A stretch of DNA of 64,000 bases from Bacillota bacterium (GCA_013178275.1 JABLWZ010000008.1:1-64000); one strand, 5' to 3'. Numbered from the stretch's first letter, positions 8,258 through 18,038 are shown. Program-made: numbers and translations. The notes: generated from the letters alone by a model not told the origin.

Positions 8258-9331
8258 TTATTCTTCAGGCTCCAGCGATAAGTTCCAGGGTATCCTCTTC
8301 CAGGGACTCACCGGGTAATTTTTGAGTCTAACCACAGATTCCCGGCGTTCGTCCCCTCCGTCCAGTTTTCCCCCCGACCAGTACTCGTAGCCAATCATAT
8401 AGCTGTCGCACATCTCCTCCCAGGAACCATAACTTTTCTGCAGTTCCCGGGCGAACGACATGTTGTATTCCCATGCCTCGTCAGCAGTCAGGTACCCAAC
8501 ATAATAACACTCCCCAACCACATTGATCCCTCTACAACTATCCCATGCCGCGATACCTGGCGCCCCTGCTTCCTTGTAGTGCTCCTTCACGAACTTCAGG
8601 TGCCGGTTGTTGTTGGTCTTGGCAAGCAACTGTTGATAGGTGGCATCGTCTATCTTCGATACCACCGATGCGATATACTTGAATTCCTTATTATGCCCCT
8701 CCTTCATCAGCCAGCCGAGGGTTTCCTTCGCACTCGCCTTGTCAGTCACACCCCACCACTGCTCCAGTGAGTCTTTTACTTCCTTTTTCATTTTTTCATC
8801 TGGGATACCGCCGCCCAATATATCATTGCACCCGCCGTTTATATCAGAATAGATGGCGATTGCGGCCAGGGCCCATTTTTTCTGCTCGGGGGTGTAGCGG
8901 GCGCTTTTCCACTTTATGGTTAAAGTCTTAGTGTTCTCATCCCAGGAGTTTTCGGCCCCCAGGCCTTCAGTCAGCACCTCCAGGCGCACATAGTTCTTAC
9001 CGTTGATATAGTCGTATCCGCCGGCTCTATCAACCTCGAAGGCGTTTATAATCGTATGCAAGAAGTAATAGTAGAAAACGTCGTTGTTGCGGGACACCTT
9101 TATCTTGCCGTCCAGGAACTCGACCTTCGCCCCCAGCTTCTCGGCCATCTCCTGCAGCGGGGCCATGACGCGGCCCTCGTAAATCACTGGCGGTTTTTCG
9201 AACTTCAATTCCTCACCGTCCATCACCACCTTGATCTCTGTACCGGTCGCGAAAGCCGCCGGGGTTACCAGGCCGAAAGAAATCATCAGGGCTATCAGGA
9301 ATGACAGGAATACAGCTATAATTCTGCGCAT
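8258..9331 (-). CDS. Secreted protein: copper-amine-oxidase-like N domain plus DUF1266
   Basis: 357 residues. A signal peptide ends near Ala28-Thr29. Residues about 32-150 form a stalk-like copper amine oxidase N-terminal domain (VVMDGEELKFEKPPVIYEGR, APLQEMAEKLGAKVEF, then NGKNYVRLEVLTEGLGA), a module common in secreted proteins of Bacillota and without oxidase activity. Residues about 155-340 match DUF1266: helical, with AAWDSCRGINVVGECYYVGY and the SWEEMCDSYMIGYEYW tail. The combination suggests a cell-wall-associated protein of unknown function. Ribosome site GGGAGGAG lies 7 nt before the ATG. It appears to be a single-gene unit. Confidence 0.75.
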   Translation of the reverse strand: MRRIIAVFLSFLIALMISFGLVTPAAFATGTEIKVVMDGEELKFEKPPVIYEGRVMAPLQEMAEKLGAKVEFLDGKIKVSRNNDVFYYYFLHTIINAFEVDRAGGYDYINGKNYVRLEVLTEGLGAENSWDENTKTLTIKWKSARYTPEQKKWALAAIAIYSDINGGCNDILGGGIPDEKMKKEVKDSLEQWWGVTDKASAKETLGWLMKEGHNKEFKYIASVVSKIDDATYQQLLAKTNNNRHLKFVKEHYKEAGAPGIAAWDSCRGINVVGECYYVGYLTADEAWEYNMSFARELQKSYGSWEEMCDSYMIGYEYWSGGKLDGGDERRESVVRLKNYPVSPWKRIPWNLSLEPEE

Positions 9332-9485
9332 TATAGTCTCCTCCCCATGTGTGTTTATTTCTATTATTGCAGATTTTTGCTATGTCGGCAGTGTACTATA
9401 GTCCTGTTTTTAAAGGCCTCAGGTCCCATCTCAAAAGCATACGATTCGGGTTCGGGTTCGGCAGGCCCGCACCTGAAAATAAACA

Positions 9486-9510
9486 AGCGCGGAAGCTTAA
9501 TCTCCGCGCT
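9486..9510 (-). terminator. Terminator of the GH57 gene
   Basis: AGCGCGGA (9486-9493) pairs with TCCGCGCT (9503-9510) and on the minus strand is followed by TGTTTATTTT. It lies 31 nt after the stop of the GH57 gene and resembles the 8209-8230 hairpin in sequence. Confidence 0.75.
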
Positions 9511-9541
9511 GCCCATATCTCTCCCGGTGGTCTGATTCTAT

Positions 9542-11542
9542 CTAGTGCAGCTGCTCCGGCTGCCGGTACTGGTCGGGGTGGTAGAGGAAGTCGACCCAGG
9601 GGCGGTACTCAGCCTCCGATTCTTCCGGGTGGGACAGGCGGAAGAAGTACTCCCCGGCGTCCTCCGGGCCCATCGCGTCTATTCGGTCCAGCATCCCGGG
9701 GAACTGCGGCGGGTACATCCGGAATAGGTACTCGTACATCCGCTCCACCAGGAACTCCGAGTCGCCCAGCGCCCAGATCCGCTGGATGTGTTCGGTGGCC
9801 ATGAACACTGCCTGGCAGTAAGACTGCAGGTTCTCCGTCAGTTCACGAAGCTGCTGGATGGTGGACCAGTCCTGGCACAGGGCCGCGTACATCCGCTGTA
9901 CGCTCTCGACCGCCCGCTGCTTCCACTCCCGGGCGTCCCGGACGGCTTCATCGGCCTTCGAACGGTCGAATCCTTTCTCGGCCGCCAGCCGCTCCATGCC
10001 GTAGCTCAGGTAGTCGATGCGGTTGTCGATGAAGACCTTGAGCGTCTCCACTATCCCAACCAGGTCGCGGGGATCGATCTCCCGAGCCTCCCGGTTCAGC
10101 AGCAGGCCGGAGGGATAGTCTTTCAGCATCCGCAGCAGGATGTCGCAGATCAGGTATCCCTTCAGCGCAGGGCGCTTCTGCCTCCCCTCGGTCGGCACCC
10201 AGCCCCAGTTGCAGGCCCGTTTCATCAGCCTCTGGTAGAGCACCGCCTGGGAGCGCAGGTCCAGCAGCCCCGGCCGGTAGCCGATATCGTCCAGGGTCAT
10301 CGCACTGGCCGGGATGTTGCTGGATATGTTGAACCTCTCCAGCAGGGTGTCGAAGATACCGCAGAAGTACTTCCCGTTTTCCCAGAATATCAGGGGGTGG
10401 TGGTAGAACCCGGTCCTTTCGAACCCGTAGCCGTCCACCCCGGCCACCCCGGCGGGGGGGTAGTGTCCGTCGGGCCGCAGCACGATCCGCACCTCGGGCG
10501 CCCAGCTGGCCTGGTTGAACCTGACCCGGGGTATTCTCCCGACCTCACCCCGGGCCACCACCCGGTCGATGTACTGGTCAGGGGTCACGAAGCTGATCCT
10601 GACCCGGTCCCGGTACTCCTCCCGCATCGAGGTCCAGGACCGCTCCATGATTTCGAGGGCGATGTCCCCGAAATCCATCAGCTCCAGGTCCTGGACGTAG
10701 ACCAGCACCCCGCCGTCGGGGCAGCGGTCGATCTCCTCCCGCAGAAAACGGTTGTAAATCTCTATCCCCTCGTCCATGGTTATGGGGAAGGATTCGGTTT
10801 CGTGGTTCAGGTACTCGTTGTAGAACACCGGGAAGTTGCCCAGCAGGTATCCCTGGGACTCCAGGTCATCCCGCTTCATCTTGGTAATCGGCCGCCAGAT
10901 CTCCTGGGAAACGGCGAAGTTGCGGTGGAAAGCCAGGACGTTCTTGGGTCCCGCCTCCAGGATGAAGGGGAAATAGAGGATGTCGCCTTCGCCGATGACC
11001 TCGAAGGGGGTCTCGCCAGGCCGGAGCTGGGGAAAGATGACGTAGTCGATGTTCGCCTCCCGCAGGCCGGAAAGCTTGCGGAAGTCCAGGGAGTCCTCGG
11101 TCGGGAACACCCCCTGGTACTTGGGGTAGGGGGCGCTCATGATCTGGTGGACGAACTGCATGTTCCACACTATCTCCTGCGCCATCTCCTCCGGCGAGAG
11201 GAGGGCGATGTTGGTGTGGTGGGCGTGACCGTAGAGCGGATAGAGCCGGCCCCGTTTGTAGTCGTTCTTCAGCCGCTCGAAGGTCTCGGGCAGGACGTCC
11301 TTGATCTGGTAGAGCAGCTCGTTGGAAAACTCGACGCACATGGGAGCGTCCAGCTTGTCACCGAAGTCGGCGCACTGCCAGTAGATGTCGCGCCCCTCGT
11401 GCTTTCGCTTTTTAATATAGTTGGTCTCAAGCACCGTGTCTTTCATCGGGTTGCCCTCCTCCACGTAAGAGAGCATGGTATCGGGCAGGTCCCACAGCAG
11501 TTCGTGGGCGTGGAAGGCCAGGATGACGTATACCTCTTTCAT
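9542..11542 (-). CDS. Glycoside hydrolase family 57 protein
   Basis: 666 residues from the ATG at 11542 (GGGGAG just upstream; a TTG one codon earlier is less likely). Family 57 motifs seen: the H-x-H start (LAFHAHELLWDLP), GHAHHTNIALL, the nucleophile region GVFPTEDSLDF with its Glu, and an acid/base Asp region VQDLELMDFGD. The C-terminal 250 residues are helical. Family 57 contains alpha-amylases, branching enzymes and 4-alpha-glucanotransferases; which activity applies cannot be told here. The neighbouring treT and treZ genes point to alpha-glucan or trehalose metabolism. Cytoplasmic, no signal peptide. Confidence 0.8.
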   Translation of the reverse strand: MKEVYVILAFHAHELLWDLPDTMLSYVEEGNPMKDTVLETNYIKKRKHEGRDIYWQCADFGDKLDAPMCVEFSNELLYQIKDVLPETFERLKNDYKRGRLYPLYGHAHHTNIALLSPEEMAQEIVWNMQFVHQIMSAPYPKYQGVFPTEDSLDFRKLSGLREANIDYVIFPQLRPGETPFEVIGEGDILYFPFILEAGPKNVLAFHRNFAVSQEIWRPITKMKRDDLESQGYLLGNFPVFYNEYLNHETESFPITMDEGIEIYNRFLREEIDRCPDGGVLVYVQDLELMDFGDIALEIMERSWTSMREEYRDRVRISFVTPDQYIDRVVARGEVGRIPRVRFNQASWAPEVRIVLRPDGHYPPAGVAGVDGYGFERTGFYHHPLIFWENGKYFCGIFDTLLERFNISSNIPASAMTLDDIGYRPGLLDLRSQAVLYQRLMKRACNWGWVPTEGRQKRPALKGYLICDILLRMLKDYPSGLLLNREAREIDPRDLVGIVETLKVFIDNRIDYLSYGMERLAAEKGFDRSKADEAVRDAREWKQRAVESVQRMYAALCQDWSTIQQLRELTENLQSYCQAVFMATEHIQRIWALGDSEFLVERMYEYLFRMYPPQFPGMLDRIDAMGPEDAGEYFFRLSHPEESEAEYRPWVDFLYHPDQYRQPEQLH

Positions 11543-11671
11543 CAATTCTTCTCCCCGGTTTTTTAAACGTAGTTTGCACCATGGATTCCCTGGCTATGTA
11601 TAGAATCAGCCGCCGGACCGGGAGAGAATAAACCCCTAATAAACCGGGGATTAATTTCAAATACTATCTCC

Positions 11672-13135
11672 ATGATCAAGCGACTTACAACCTGGCGAAC
11701 CAAATCCATCGAACAGTTGCTGGCCGCCAGGGAGTCGGGCCAGCATCGGATGCCGCGGACCCTCGGGGCCCTGGACCTCACGGCCTTGGGGGTGGGGGCG
11801 ATCATCGGGACCGGCATCTTCGTGCTGACCGGGGTAGCCGCCGCCAGCTATGCGGGCCCGGGGGTGGTCGCCTCCTTCGTCTTGGCGGCAATCGCCAGCG
11901 GACTGGCTGCGCTGATTTACGCGGAGATGGCCTCGACCATCCCGGTGGCGGGCAGCGCCTATACCTTTTCCTACGTTTCCTTGGGGGAGGTCCTGGCCTG
12001 GCTGGTGGGATGGAACCTGATCCTGGAGTACCTGGTGGCCTCGGGAGCGGTAGCTATCGGCTGGAGTTCCTACTTCGCGGACCTTTTGAGAACAGCGGGG
12101 ATCTTCCTGCCCGAGCAGTTGATCGCCTCTCCCTTCGCGGGGGGTATCTTCAACCTGCCCGCCGCCCTGATCGTGCTGCTGATAACCGGGCTGATCGTCA
12201 CCGGGACCCAGCACAGCGCGACCGCCAACAAGTTCGTGGTGGCAGCCAAGATCTCGGCCATACTGCTCTTTATCGTACTGGGGGTCAGGCACGTCGACCC
12301 CATCAACTGGACCCCGTTCCTTCCCTACGGGGTGAAGGGGATATTCCACGGAGCGGCCATCGTCTTCTTCGCCTATATCGGGTTCGACGCGGTCTCGACC
12401 GCAGCGGAGGAGGTTAAGAACCCAAACCGCGACCTGACCATCGGCATCATCACCTCGCTCACGATAGCCACCGTTCTCTACCTGCTGGTCTCTATCATCC
12501 TCACCGGGATGGTCCCCTACTACGAGCTGAACACCGCCTCCCCGGTAGCCTACGCCCTGCTGCGGGTGGGCCTGCCCTGGGCCACGGCCCTGATATCCAT
12601 AGGCGCACTGGCGGGCCTGACCAGCGTGCTGCTGGTGATGCTCTACGGTCAGAGCCGCATCTTCTTCGCCATGGCCCGCGACGGGCTACTGCCGCCGATC
12701 TTCGACTGGATCCACCCCAGACTGCAGACCCCGCTCTGGGACAGCGTCATCATCGGGGTGTTGGTGGCGATCATCGCGGGGCTGGTTCCGATCGGGATCG
12801 TGGTGGAACTGACCAACATCGGCACCCTGACCGCCTTCACCGCCATCGCGGTTGGGCTCCTGATACTGCGCCGGACCCACCCGGACCTGGAGCGTCCCTT
12901 TCGGGTCCCGGGGGTGCCCTGGGTACCTTACCTGAGCATAGCGGCATCGGTGTACCTGGCCCTGAACCTCCCTCCCCTGACCTGGGTGCGCTTCGCGGTG
13001 TGGATCGCGATCGGCCTGGTAGTTTACTGGTTCTATGGACGCCGGCACAGCCGACTGTCGGAAAACGATAGCGTTTCTTCCCCGCTGGCCGGGATGGTAC
13101 CGGGACCGGCTTTGAAAAAAGGGCCCCGGAAATAG
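11672..13135 (+). CDS. APC superfamily amino acid permease (YfnA/CAT-like)
   Basis: 487 residues with about twelve to fourteen membrane segments. The first helix carries the APC signature GVGAIIGTGIFVLTG; TQHSATANKFVVAAK and FAYIGFDAVSTAAEEVKNP are typical of the cationic amino acid transporter branch that includes Bacillus YfnA. It should take up an amino acid with protons; substrate unknown. No good ribosome site precedes the ATG at 11672, and no alternative start is better placed. It is divergent from the GH57 gene with about 130 bp between, and stands alone. Confidence 0.85.
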   Translation: MIKRLTTWRTKSIEQLLAARESGQHRMPRTLGALDLTALGVGAIIGTGIFVLTGVAAASYAGPGVVASFVLAAIASGLAALIYAEMASTIPVAGSAYTFSYVSLGEVLAWLVGWNLILEYLVASGAVAIGWSSYFADLLRTAGIFLPEQLIASPFAGGIFNLPAALIVLLITGLIVTGTQHSATANKFVVAAKISAILLFIVLGVRHVDPINWTPFLPYGVKGIFHGAAIVFFAYIGFDAVSTAAEEVKNPNRDLTIGIITSLTIATVLYLLVSIILTGMVPYYELNTASPVAYALLRVGLPWATALISIGALAGLTSVLLVMLYGQSRIFFAMARDGLLPPIFDWIHPRLQTPLWDSVIIGVLVAIIAGLVPIGIVVELTNIGTLTAFTAIAVGLLILRRTHPDLERPFRVPGVPWVPYLSIAASVYLALNLPPLTWVRFAVWIAIGLVVYWFYGRRHSRLSENDSVSSPLAGMVPGPALKKGPRK

Positions 13136-13506
13136 AGCGATAAATTCCCCGCCGCAGCCTCCAGGGGCGTGATTATGTTTTCCCGGTCACAGCACCGATT
13201 TTTTTGTAATTGTTCCCATAAATTACAGGAATTTGCAAACCTATATCTAATATATATCTTATTATCCTTATTATTTCCATCCTGTTTTGCACCGGCGGAA
13301 AGCACCCCCTGCGGCAATGCAGATCTCGAAGCACCTTTTATAACCGGAATCACTGACCAATCATCCTACCTTCAGAGCTTAATCCAGAAGTTGATACCAT
13401 CTCTGTACAGTGATTGTCATAATTTCAATCATCGCTGTTTATGCTTATTCCGCTGGTTTTAAGATAAAACCTCTCCCACTTTTAAAATAATCTAAAGGAG
13501 GGTGCT
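13136..13506. other. Intergenic region without a recognisable gene
   Basis: 371 bp, AT-rich in the middle. It should hold the permease 3' end and the promoter of the CoA-transferase. A 97-codon open frame here has no ribosome site and no recognisable features, so I do not call it. No -24/-12 element was found. Confidence 0.6.
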
Positions 13507-14853
13507 ATGAGCTACGCGGAAGAATACAAGAGAAAACTGGTTTCAGCCGATGAGGCGGTAAAGGTCATCAAGAGCGGTGACTGGGTGGAGTATGGGGAAT
13601 TCGCGGGAACGGTGCGGGCCCTGGACAAGGCGCTGGCCAAACGCAAGGACGAACTCAGCGACATCAAGATATGGGCCACGGTCACCCCTTACCCGCTGGA
13701 TATCATCGCGTGCGACCCCCAGGGGGACGTCTTCACCTACAACTCCTGGCACATGTCGGGATACGACCGCAAGATGGCCAACTCAGGGTTCCCGGTCTAC
13801 TACAGCTCCATCAAGTACTCCGAGGTCCCCCGCTACATACGCCAGGAGATAACCGGCCTGGACGTCGCCATGATGCAGGTGACGCCCATGGATAAGCACG
13901 GTTACTTCAACTTCGGCCCGCAGTGTTCCTTCCAGAAGGCCAACAGTGAGAGGGCCAAAATCGTTATCGTCGAAGTCAACGAAAAGCAGCCGCGCTGCCT
14001 GGGCGGATACGAGGAGTCTATCCACATCTCCGAGGTCGACTACATCGTTGAGGGAGAGAACCCTCCTCTGGCGCAGATTCCAGCCCCTCCCCCGAGCGAT
14101 GTCGACAAGCGGGTAGCGGAGATAATCGTAGGAGAGATGTCCGACGGGTGCTGTGTCCAGCTCGGTATCGGAGGCATGCCGAACGCGGTAGGTATGATGA
14201 TAGCGGACTCCGACCTCAAAGACCTGGGGTGCCACACCGAGATGCTGGTCGACGCCTACGTCTACATGCACGAAGCGGGCAAGATGACCGGCGCCAGGAA
14301 AGGGATCGACCCCTACAAGATGGTCTACACCTTCGCCCTGGGGACCCAGATCCTCTATGACTTCATCGACAACAACCCCAAGTGCGCCACCTACCCGGTT
14401 AATTACACCAACAAGCCCGCCATCGCCGCTTTGAACGATAAGCTGATCACCATCAACAACGCGGTCGAGGTCGATATTTACGGCCAGTGCAGTTCGGAGT
14501 CGGACGGGTTCCGCCAGATAAGCGGCACCGGCGGGCAGCTCGATTTCGTAATCGCGGGTTTCGAGTCCAAGGGCGGGAAGTCCATCGTCTGCCTCCCCTC
14601 CACCTATCGAGCCAAGGATGGGGCCTTAAGGTCGAGGATCGTTCCCTCGCTGCGCCCCGGCAGCATCGTAACCGACCCTCGGAGTGTGGCCCATTACATA
14701 GTTACCGAATACGGCAAGTTCAGCCTGAAGGGAAAAAGTTCCTGGGAAAGGGCCGAAGGCCTGATCGGAATCGCCCATCCCGACCTGCGCGACGAACTGA
14801 TCGGGGCAGCGGAGGCCCAGAGCATCTGGCGCAGGACCAACAAGCTGGCCTGA
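13507..14853 (+). CDS. Butyryl-/4-hydroxybutyrate-type acetate CoA-transferase
   Basis: 448 residues, the usual length of the Cat1/AbfT/But family. Seen: HGYFNFGPQCSF near residue 135, GIGGMPNAVG near 220, and the catalytic Glu245 in CHTEML, equivalent to the family glutamate that forms the CoA thioester. The C-terminal SSESDGFRQISGTGGQLDF block is typical of butyryl-CoA:acetate or 4-hydroxybutyrate CoA-transferases. The enzyme moves CoA between acetyl-CoA and a short acid, activating or releasing butyrate-like acids without ATP. AAAGGAGG sits 6 nt before the ATG. It is monocistronic and 18 kb away from the main beta-oxidation island. Confidence 0.85.
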   Translation: MSYAEEYKRKLVSADEAVKVIKSGDWVEYGEFAGTVRALDKALAKRKDELSDIKIWATVTPYPLDIIACDPQGDVFTYNSWHMSGYDRKMANSGFPVYYSSIKYSEVPRYIRQEITGLDVAMMQVTPMDKHGYFNFGPQCSFQKANSERAKIVIVEVNEKQPRCLGGYEESIHISEVDYIVEGENPPLAQIPAPPPSDVDKRVAEIIVGEMSDGCCVQLGIGGMPNAVGMMIADSDLKDLGCHTEMLVDAYVYMHEAGKMTGARKGIDPYKMVYTFALGTQILYDFIDNNPKCATYPVNYTNKPAIAALNDKLITINNAVEVDIYGQCSSESDGFRQISGTGGQLDFVIAGFESKGGKSIVCLPSTYRAKDGALRSRIVPSLRPGSIVTDPRSVAHYIVTEYGKFSLKGKSSWERAEGLIGIAHPDLRDELIGAAEAQSIWRRTNKLA

Positions 14854-14867
14854 ACCAAAGATACCCG

Positions 14868-14889
14868 ACGGTCCCGCTCGCGGGACCGT
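14868..14889. terminator. Bidirectional terminator between CoA-transferase and YccF gene
   Basis: ACGGTCCCG (14868-14876) pairs with CGGGACCGT (14881-14889) around a 4-nt loop; the plus strand continues TTTCCTTT. The convergent YccF gene ends at 14896, so the stem may serve both. Confidence 0.85.
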
Positions 14890-14895
14890 TTTCCT

Positions 14896-15264
14896 TTATC
14901 TGATCTCCTTGCCGAAGGGGGTGAGGGAGAGCTTCATCAGTTTGAAGTGCTGCAGGCTGAAGGGGATGCCGATGATGGTGACGCCGCACAGCAGGGCGAA
15001 GACCAGGTGGGTGACGGTCAGCCAGATGCCGCCGAACAGTATCCAGACGATGTTCAGGATGATCGAAACGGGTTCCGCGGATGCCCGGTCAACCACCTCC
15101 TGTCCGAACGGAACCAGCGCCAGGAAGGAAAGCTTGATGCACTGAACCCCGAAGGGTATCCCCACGATGGTCAGGCACAGCGCCAGACCGCCGATAAGGT
15201 AGAAGAAGAAGAGGAAGATTCCGCCGCCGAAGACTATCCAGAGCAGGTTGCCGATGATGCTCAT
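14896..15264 (-). CDS. YccF domain-containing inner membrane protein
   Basis: 122 residues with two copies of the YccF half-domain. Each half has a hydrophobic hairpin and the GIPF motif (IVGIPFGVQCIKL near residue 35; IIGIPFSLQHFKL near 100) preceded by an N-x-x-W-x-x-F-G-G stretch (NLLWIVFGG; NIVWILFGG). The function of the family is unknown. AAAGGA lies 7 nt before the ATG. Small membrane protein, apparently its own unit, just downstream of the signal peptidase gene. Confidence 0.87.
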   Translation of the reverse strand: MSIIGNLLWIVFGGGIFLFFFYLIGGLALCLTIVGIPFGVQCIKLSFLALVPFGQEVVDRASAEPVSIILNIVWILFGGIWLTVTHLVFALLCGVTIIGIPFSLQHFKLMKLSLTPFGKEIR

Positions 15265-15348
15265 GAAGCTTTCCTTTCGAAAGGGTTTGCCTGGCTGATT
15301 CTATTATATCAGGCGGACAAGCCCGCGATGGACTCTTTTTTAACTCCG

Positions 15349-15864
15349 CTACTTATTGTAGATCAGCTTGGCGTCGGAGAACGGGTAGTAGCAGAAGATG
15401 GCCTTCCCGATCAGGTTTTCTTTGGGCACCGCTCCCCAGAACCGGCTGTCGAAACTGTTGTTGCGGTTGTCTCCCATCATGAAGTAGCTGTCGGCCGGGA
15501 CCTTGAAGGGCTTATACTCGGTGATCATCCTCTCCTTCAGGTAGGGTTCCACCTGCGCCTCGCCGTTGATGTAGAGTACCCCTCCCTTTACCTCCAGGGT
15601 GTCCCCCGGCAGTCCCATGACCCGCTTCACCAGGTCGTCCTTCTGCCCGCTCCCCGGGGTGGGTTTGAAGACCACGATGTCTCCCCGTTTGACATCCTTG
15701 GTCACCTTCTCCACCATCAGGTGGTCCCCGATCTTGATGGTCGGGTACATCGACTCGCTGGGAACCCATCTCGCCTCGGCCACGAAGGTCCGTATCAGAA
15801 GGAACAGCACAACCGCCAGGGCTATGGTCCCTATCCATTCCAGAACCTCTCTTTTTTTGCTCAT
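15349..15864 (-). CDS. lepB: Signal peptidase I
   Basis: 171 residues from the ATG at 15864, which has AGGTGA 7 nt upstream; the open frame runs 52 codons further but overlaps the kinase gene. One N-terminal membrane anchor (about 11-28), then box B with catalytic Ser38 in PSESMYP, box D with the Lys80 general base in VKRVMGLPGD, and box E GDNRNNSFDSR. It cleaves signal peptides of Sec and Tat substrates outside the membrane. It follows htrA, the response regulator and the kinase on the same strand with 56 bp between, so it is probably the last gene of a secretion-stress operon. Confidence 0.93.
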   Translation of the reverse strand: MSKKREVLEWIGTIALAVVLFLLIRTFVAEARWVPSESMYPTIKIGDHLMVEKVTKDVKRGDIVVFKPTPGSGQKDDLVKRVMGLPGDTLEVKGGVLYINGEAQVEPYLKERMITEYKPFKVPADSYFMMGDNRNNSFDSRFWGAVPKENLIGKAIFCYYPFSDAKLIYNK

Positions 15865-15920
15865 CCCGCGTTCACCTCTGTTAGAATTGTACTCCTTTAG
15901 GCCGCAGAGGACCAGAAGTT

Positions 15921-17339
15921 TTATCCCAGGGTCAGCTCGCGCAGCCATACCGTAAAACGGCTGCCCTCTCCGGGGACGCTCTCGACCTCGATTTTGCCGT
16001 CGTGCTGCTCCACTATCCACTGGGCGATGGAAAGCCCCAGGCCGGAGCCTTCCCCGAAACGGGCCTGGTCCACGCGGTAGAACCGCTCGAAGATGTGGGG
16101 CAGTTCCTCCGCCGGGATGCCTATGCCGGTGTCGATCACGCTCACCCCTACCTGTCCCTCGCGGTGCTGGACGGACAGCCGCACCTCGCCGCCGCTCGGG
16201 GTATACTTCATCCCGTTCTCGATCAGGATCAGGAAAAGCTGCTTCAGGTAGTCGTGGCTGCCCATGACCCAGATGGGCTCACTGGTCAGGTCCTCATCCG
16301 GCTCGAACCGGACCTGATCGGACAGGTGGCGCGCCGAACGGATCACCTCACCCAGCAGTTCGTGCAGTGGGGTGAGCCTCCGCTCCAGGTTCTGGCCCGT
16401 GTCAGCCCTCGCCAGGGCCAGCAGTTCGTGGATCAGCCGGGACATCCGTTCGCTCTCGCTGGCTATATCGGCCAGCGCCTCTTTCCGCACCTCGGGCTGG
16501 GTGTCCCCCATCTTCTGCAGCAGCTCCACGTTGCCCCGGATGGTTGTCAGCGGGGTCCGCAGTTCGTGGGAGGCGTCAGCCACGAACCGTCGCTGGGCGT
16601 CATGCGCCTCGGCCAACCTCAGGTAGGCGCCCTTAAGCCTCTCCAGCATGGCGTTGAAGGTCCTGGTCAGCCGGCCGATCTCATCGTCGGGCCCCTCATA
16701 TAAGAGCTTCCGCTCCAGGTCCTCGGCTTCCTGGATGGCGGCGGCGGTGTTGGTTATCCGGTCGATCGGCTTGAGAACGGCCCTGGCCAGCACCCATCCC
16801 AGGGTGGCCGCGAGTCCGACCGTGACCGTCCCCATGAACGCGAGCACCAGGCGCAGGCGGTTTAAGGCAAGGTCAGCGGGCTGCATCGAACGCCCCACCT
16901 GCAGCAGCCCGACCATCTGTCCCCGCCAGATCAGCGGCTGGTTGTATATCCTCAGCCTCTGTTCACCCGTGTCCGCGGTCTCGAAATACCCCTGCGCCAG
17001 GGAAGCGCCATCGTCCGGATACCCGCTTTTGGGCAGCGCCTGCCGTCCCAGGTTGTTGGAGCGGGCCAGTATCCGGCCGTTCCGGTCCACCACCTGCAGG
17101 TAGGTGTTGGGGGTGGCAAACACGTTGACGTCGGGCAGCTGCACCTGTTCGATCGGCAGGGGGTAGCGGTCCACCACGGTGATGGTTTTCAGGACCTCTT
17201 CAGCCTTGGCGGAGATGGACAGGTCGATCTCGGAGGTCAGTTCGTGTTCCATATAAAAATAGAGGCCTACACCGAACAGCAGCAGGGTAAGTCCCACCAT
17301 CAGGCTGTACCATAGTGTAAGCCGCCAGCGGATTGACAA
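15921..17339 (-). CDS. Sensor histidine kinase (CssS/two-TM, HAMP)
   Basis: 472 residues. Membrane segment about 10-30, an extracellular sensor of about 130 residues, second membrane segment near 160-185, HAMP (LARAVLKPIDRI onward), H-box FVADASHELRTPLTTI, N-box LILIENGMKYTP, and ATP lid motifs DTGIGIP and GSGLGLSI: all catalytic boxes are intact. The start is TTG at 17339 with AGGAG inside the end of the response regulator gene, so the two are coupled. With HtrA and signal peptidase in the same operon it most likely senses misfolded secreted proteins, as CssS does in Bacillus (inference). Confidence 0.9.
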   Translation of the reverse strand: MSIRWRLTLWYSLMVGLTLLLFGVGLYFYMEHELTSEIDLSISAKAEEVLKTITVVDRYPLPIEQVQLPDVNVFATPNTYLQVVDRNGRILARSNNLGRQALPKSGYPDDGASLAQGYFETADTGEQRLRIYNQPLIWRGQMVGLLQVGRSMQPADLALNRLRLVLAFMGTVTVGLAATLGWVLARAVLKPIDRITNTAAAIQEAEDLERKLLYEGPDDEIGRLTRTFNAMLERLKGAYLRLAEAHDAQRRFVADASHELRTPLTTIRGNVELLQKMGDTQPEVRKEALADIASESERMSRLIHELLALARADTGQNLERRLTPLHELLGEVIRSARHLSDQVRFEPDEDLTSEPIWVMGSHDYLKQLFLILIENGMKYTPSGGEVRLSVQHREGQVGVSVIDTGIGIPAEELPHIFERFYRVDQARFGEGSGLGLSIAQWIVEQHDGKIEVESVPGEGSRFTVWLRELTLG

Positions 17340-17345
17340 GCCGGT

Positions 17346-18038
17346 TCACTCCTTTAGCACGTAACCCACCCCGCGCACGGTATGGATCAGCCGGGGCTCC
17401 TGGTCTGCCTCCAGTTTTTGCCTCAGAGACCCGATGTAGACCTCCAGCACGTTCGATTCACCGCTGAAGTCGTATCCCCAGATGTTGTCCATGAACGATT
17501 CCCGGGTCAGCACCTGTCGGGGGTGCTCCATGAACATGGAGAGCAGCTCGAATTCCTTGGTCGACAGCTTGATCGCTCGGCCCCCCCGGCTGGCCTCCCG
17601 GGCCCCCGGGTCGAGCACCAGGTCGGAGTAGCGCAGCAGCCGGTGATCGGTCTCCCGGCTCAAAGGGCTCCGGCGCAGCAGCGCCCGGACCCGGGCCAGC
17701 AGCTCCTCCAGGGCGAACGGCTTGGGAAGGTAGTCGTCCGCCCCCTGGTTCAGCCCCTTGACCCGGTCAGCGACCTCGTCCCGGGCCGAGAGCATGAGTA
17801 TCGGGACCTCACTGGCCTGCCGAATCTGGCGGCACATCTCCCAGCCGTCCATCACCGGCATCATCAGGTCCAGGATGATCAGGTCAGGCAGGTATTTCTC
17901 CGCCAGCCGCAGGCCTTCCTGTCCGTTTTTCGCCGACTCGACGGAATATCCCTCGAAGCTCAGGCTCCGCCGCAGGAACGAGGTTATTTTGCTGTCATCG
18001 TCGACCACCAGTATCTTTGCCAGCATACTCGCTACCAC
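17346..18038 (-). CDS. OmpR/PhoB family response regulator (CssR-like)
   Basis: 230 residues. Receiver domain with the acidic pair in VVDDDS, phospho-Asp in LIILDLMMPVMDGWE, and KPFALEELLARV; C-terminal winged helix with KLSTKEFELLSMFMEHPRQVL and RQKLE...IHTVRGVGYVL. The start could be GTG 18038 or ATG 18026 (MLAKILVVDDD); the latter begins closer to the receiver. It sits between htrA and the kinase. Two 10-bp direct repeats in the htrA promoter, one helical turn apart, are the expected kind of binding site, so the operon is probably self-regulated. Confidence 0.92.
   Translation of the reverse strand: MVASMLAKILVVDDDSKITSFLRRSLSFEGYSVESAKNGQEGLRLAEKYLPDLIILDLMMPVMDGWEMCRQIRQASEVPILMLSARDEVADRVKGLNQGADDYLPKPFALEELLARVRALLRRSPLSRETDHRLLRYSDLVLDPGAREASRGGRAIKLSTKEFELLSMFMEHPRQVLTRESFMDNIWGYDFSGESNVLEVYIGSLRQKLEADQEPRLIHTVRGVGYVLKE

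Noticed and set aside
13169-13462. 97-codon plus-strand frame before the CoA-transferase
   Set aside because: No ribosome site and no domain pattern; lies in an AT-rich intergenic region.
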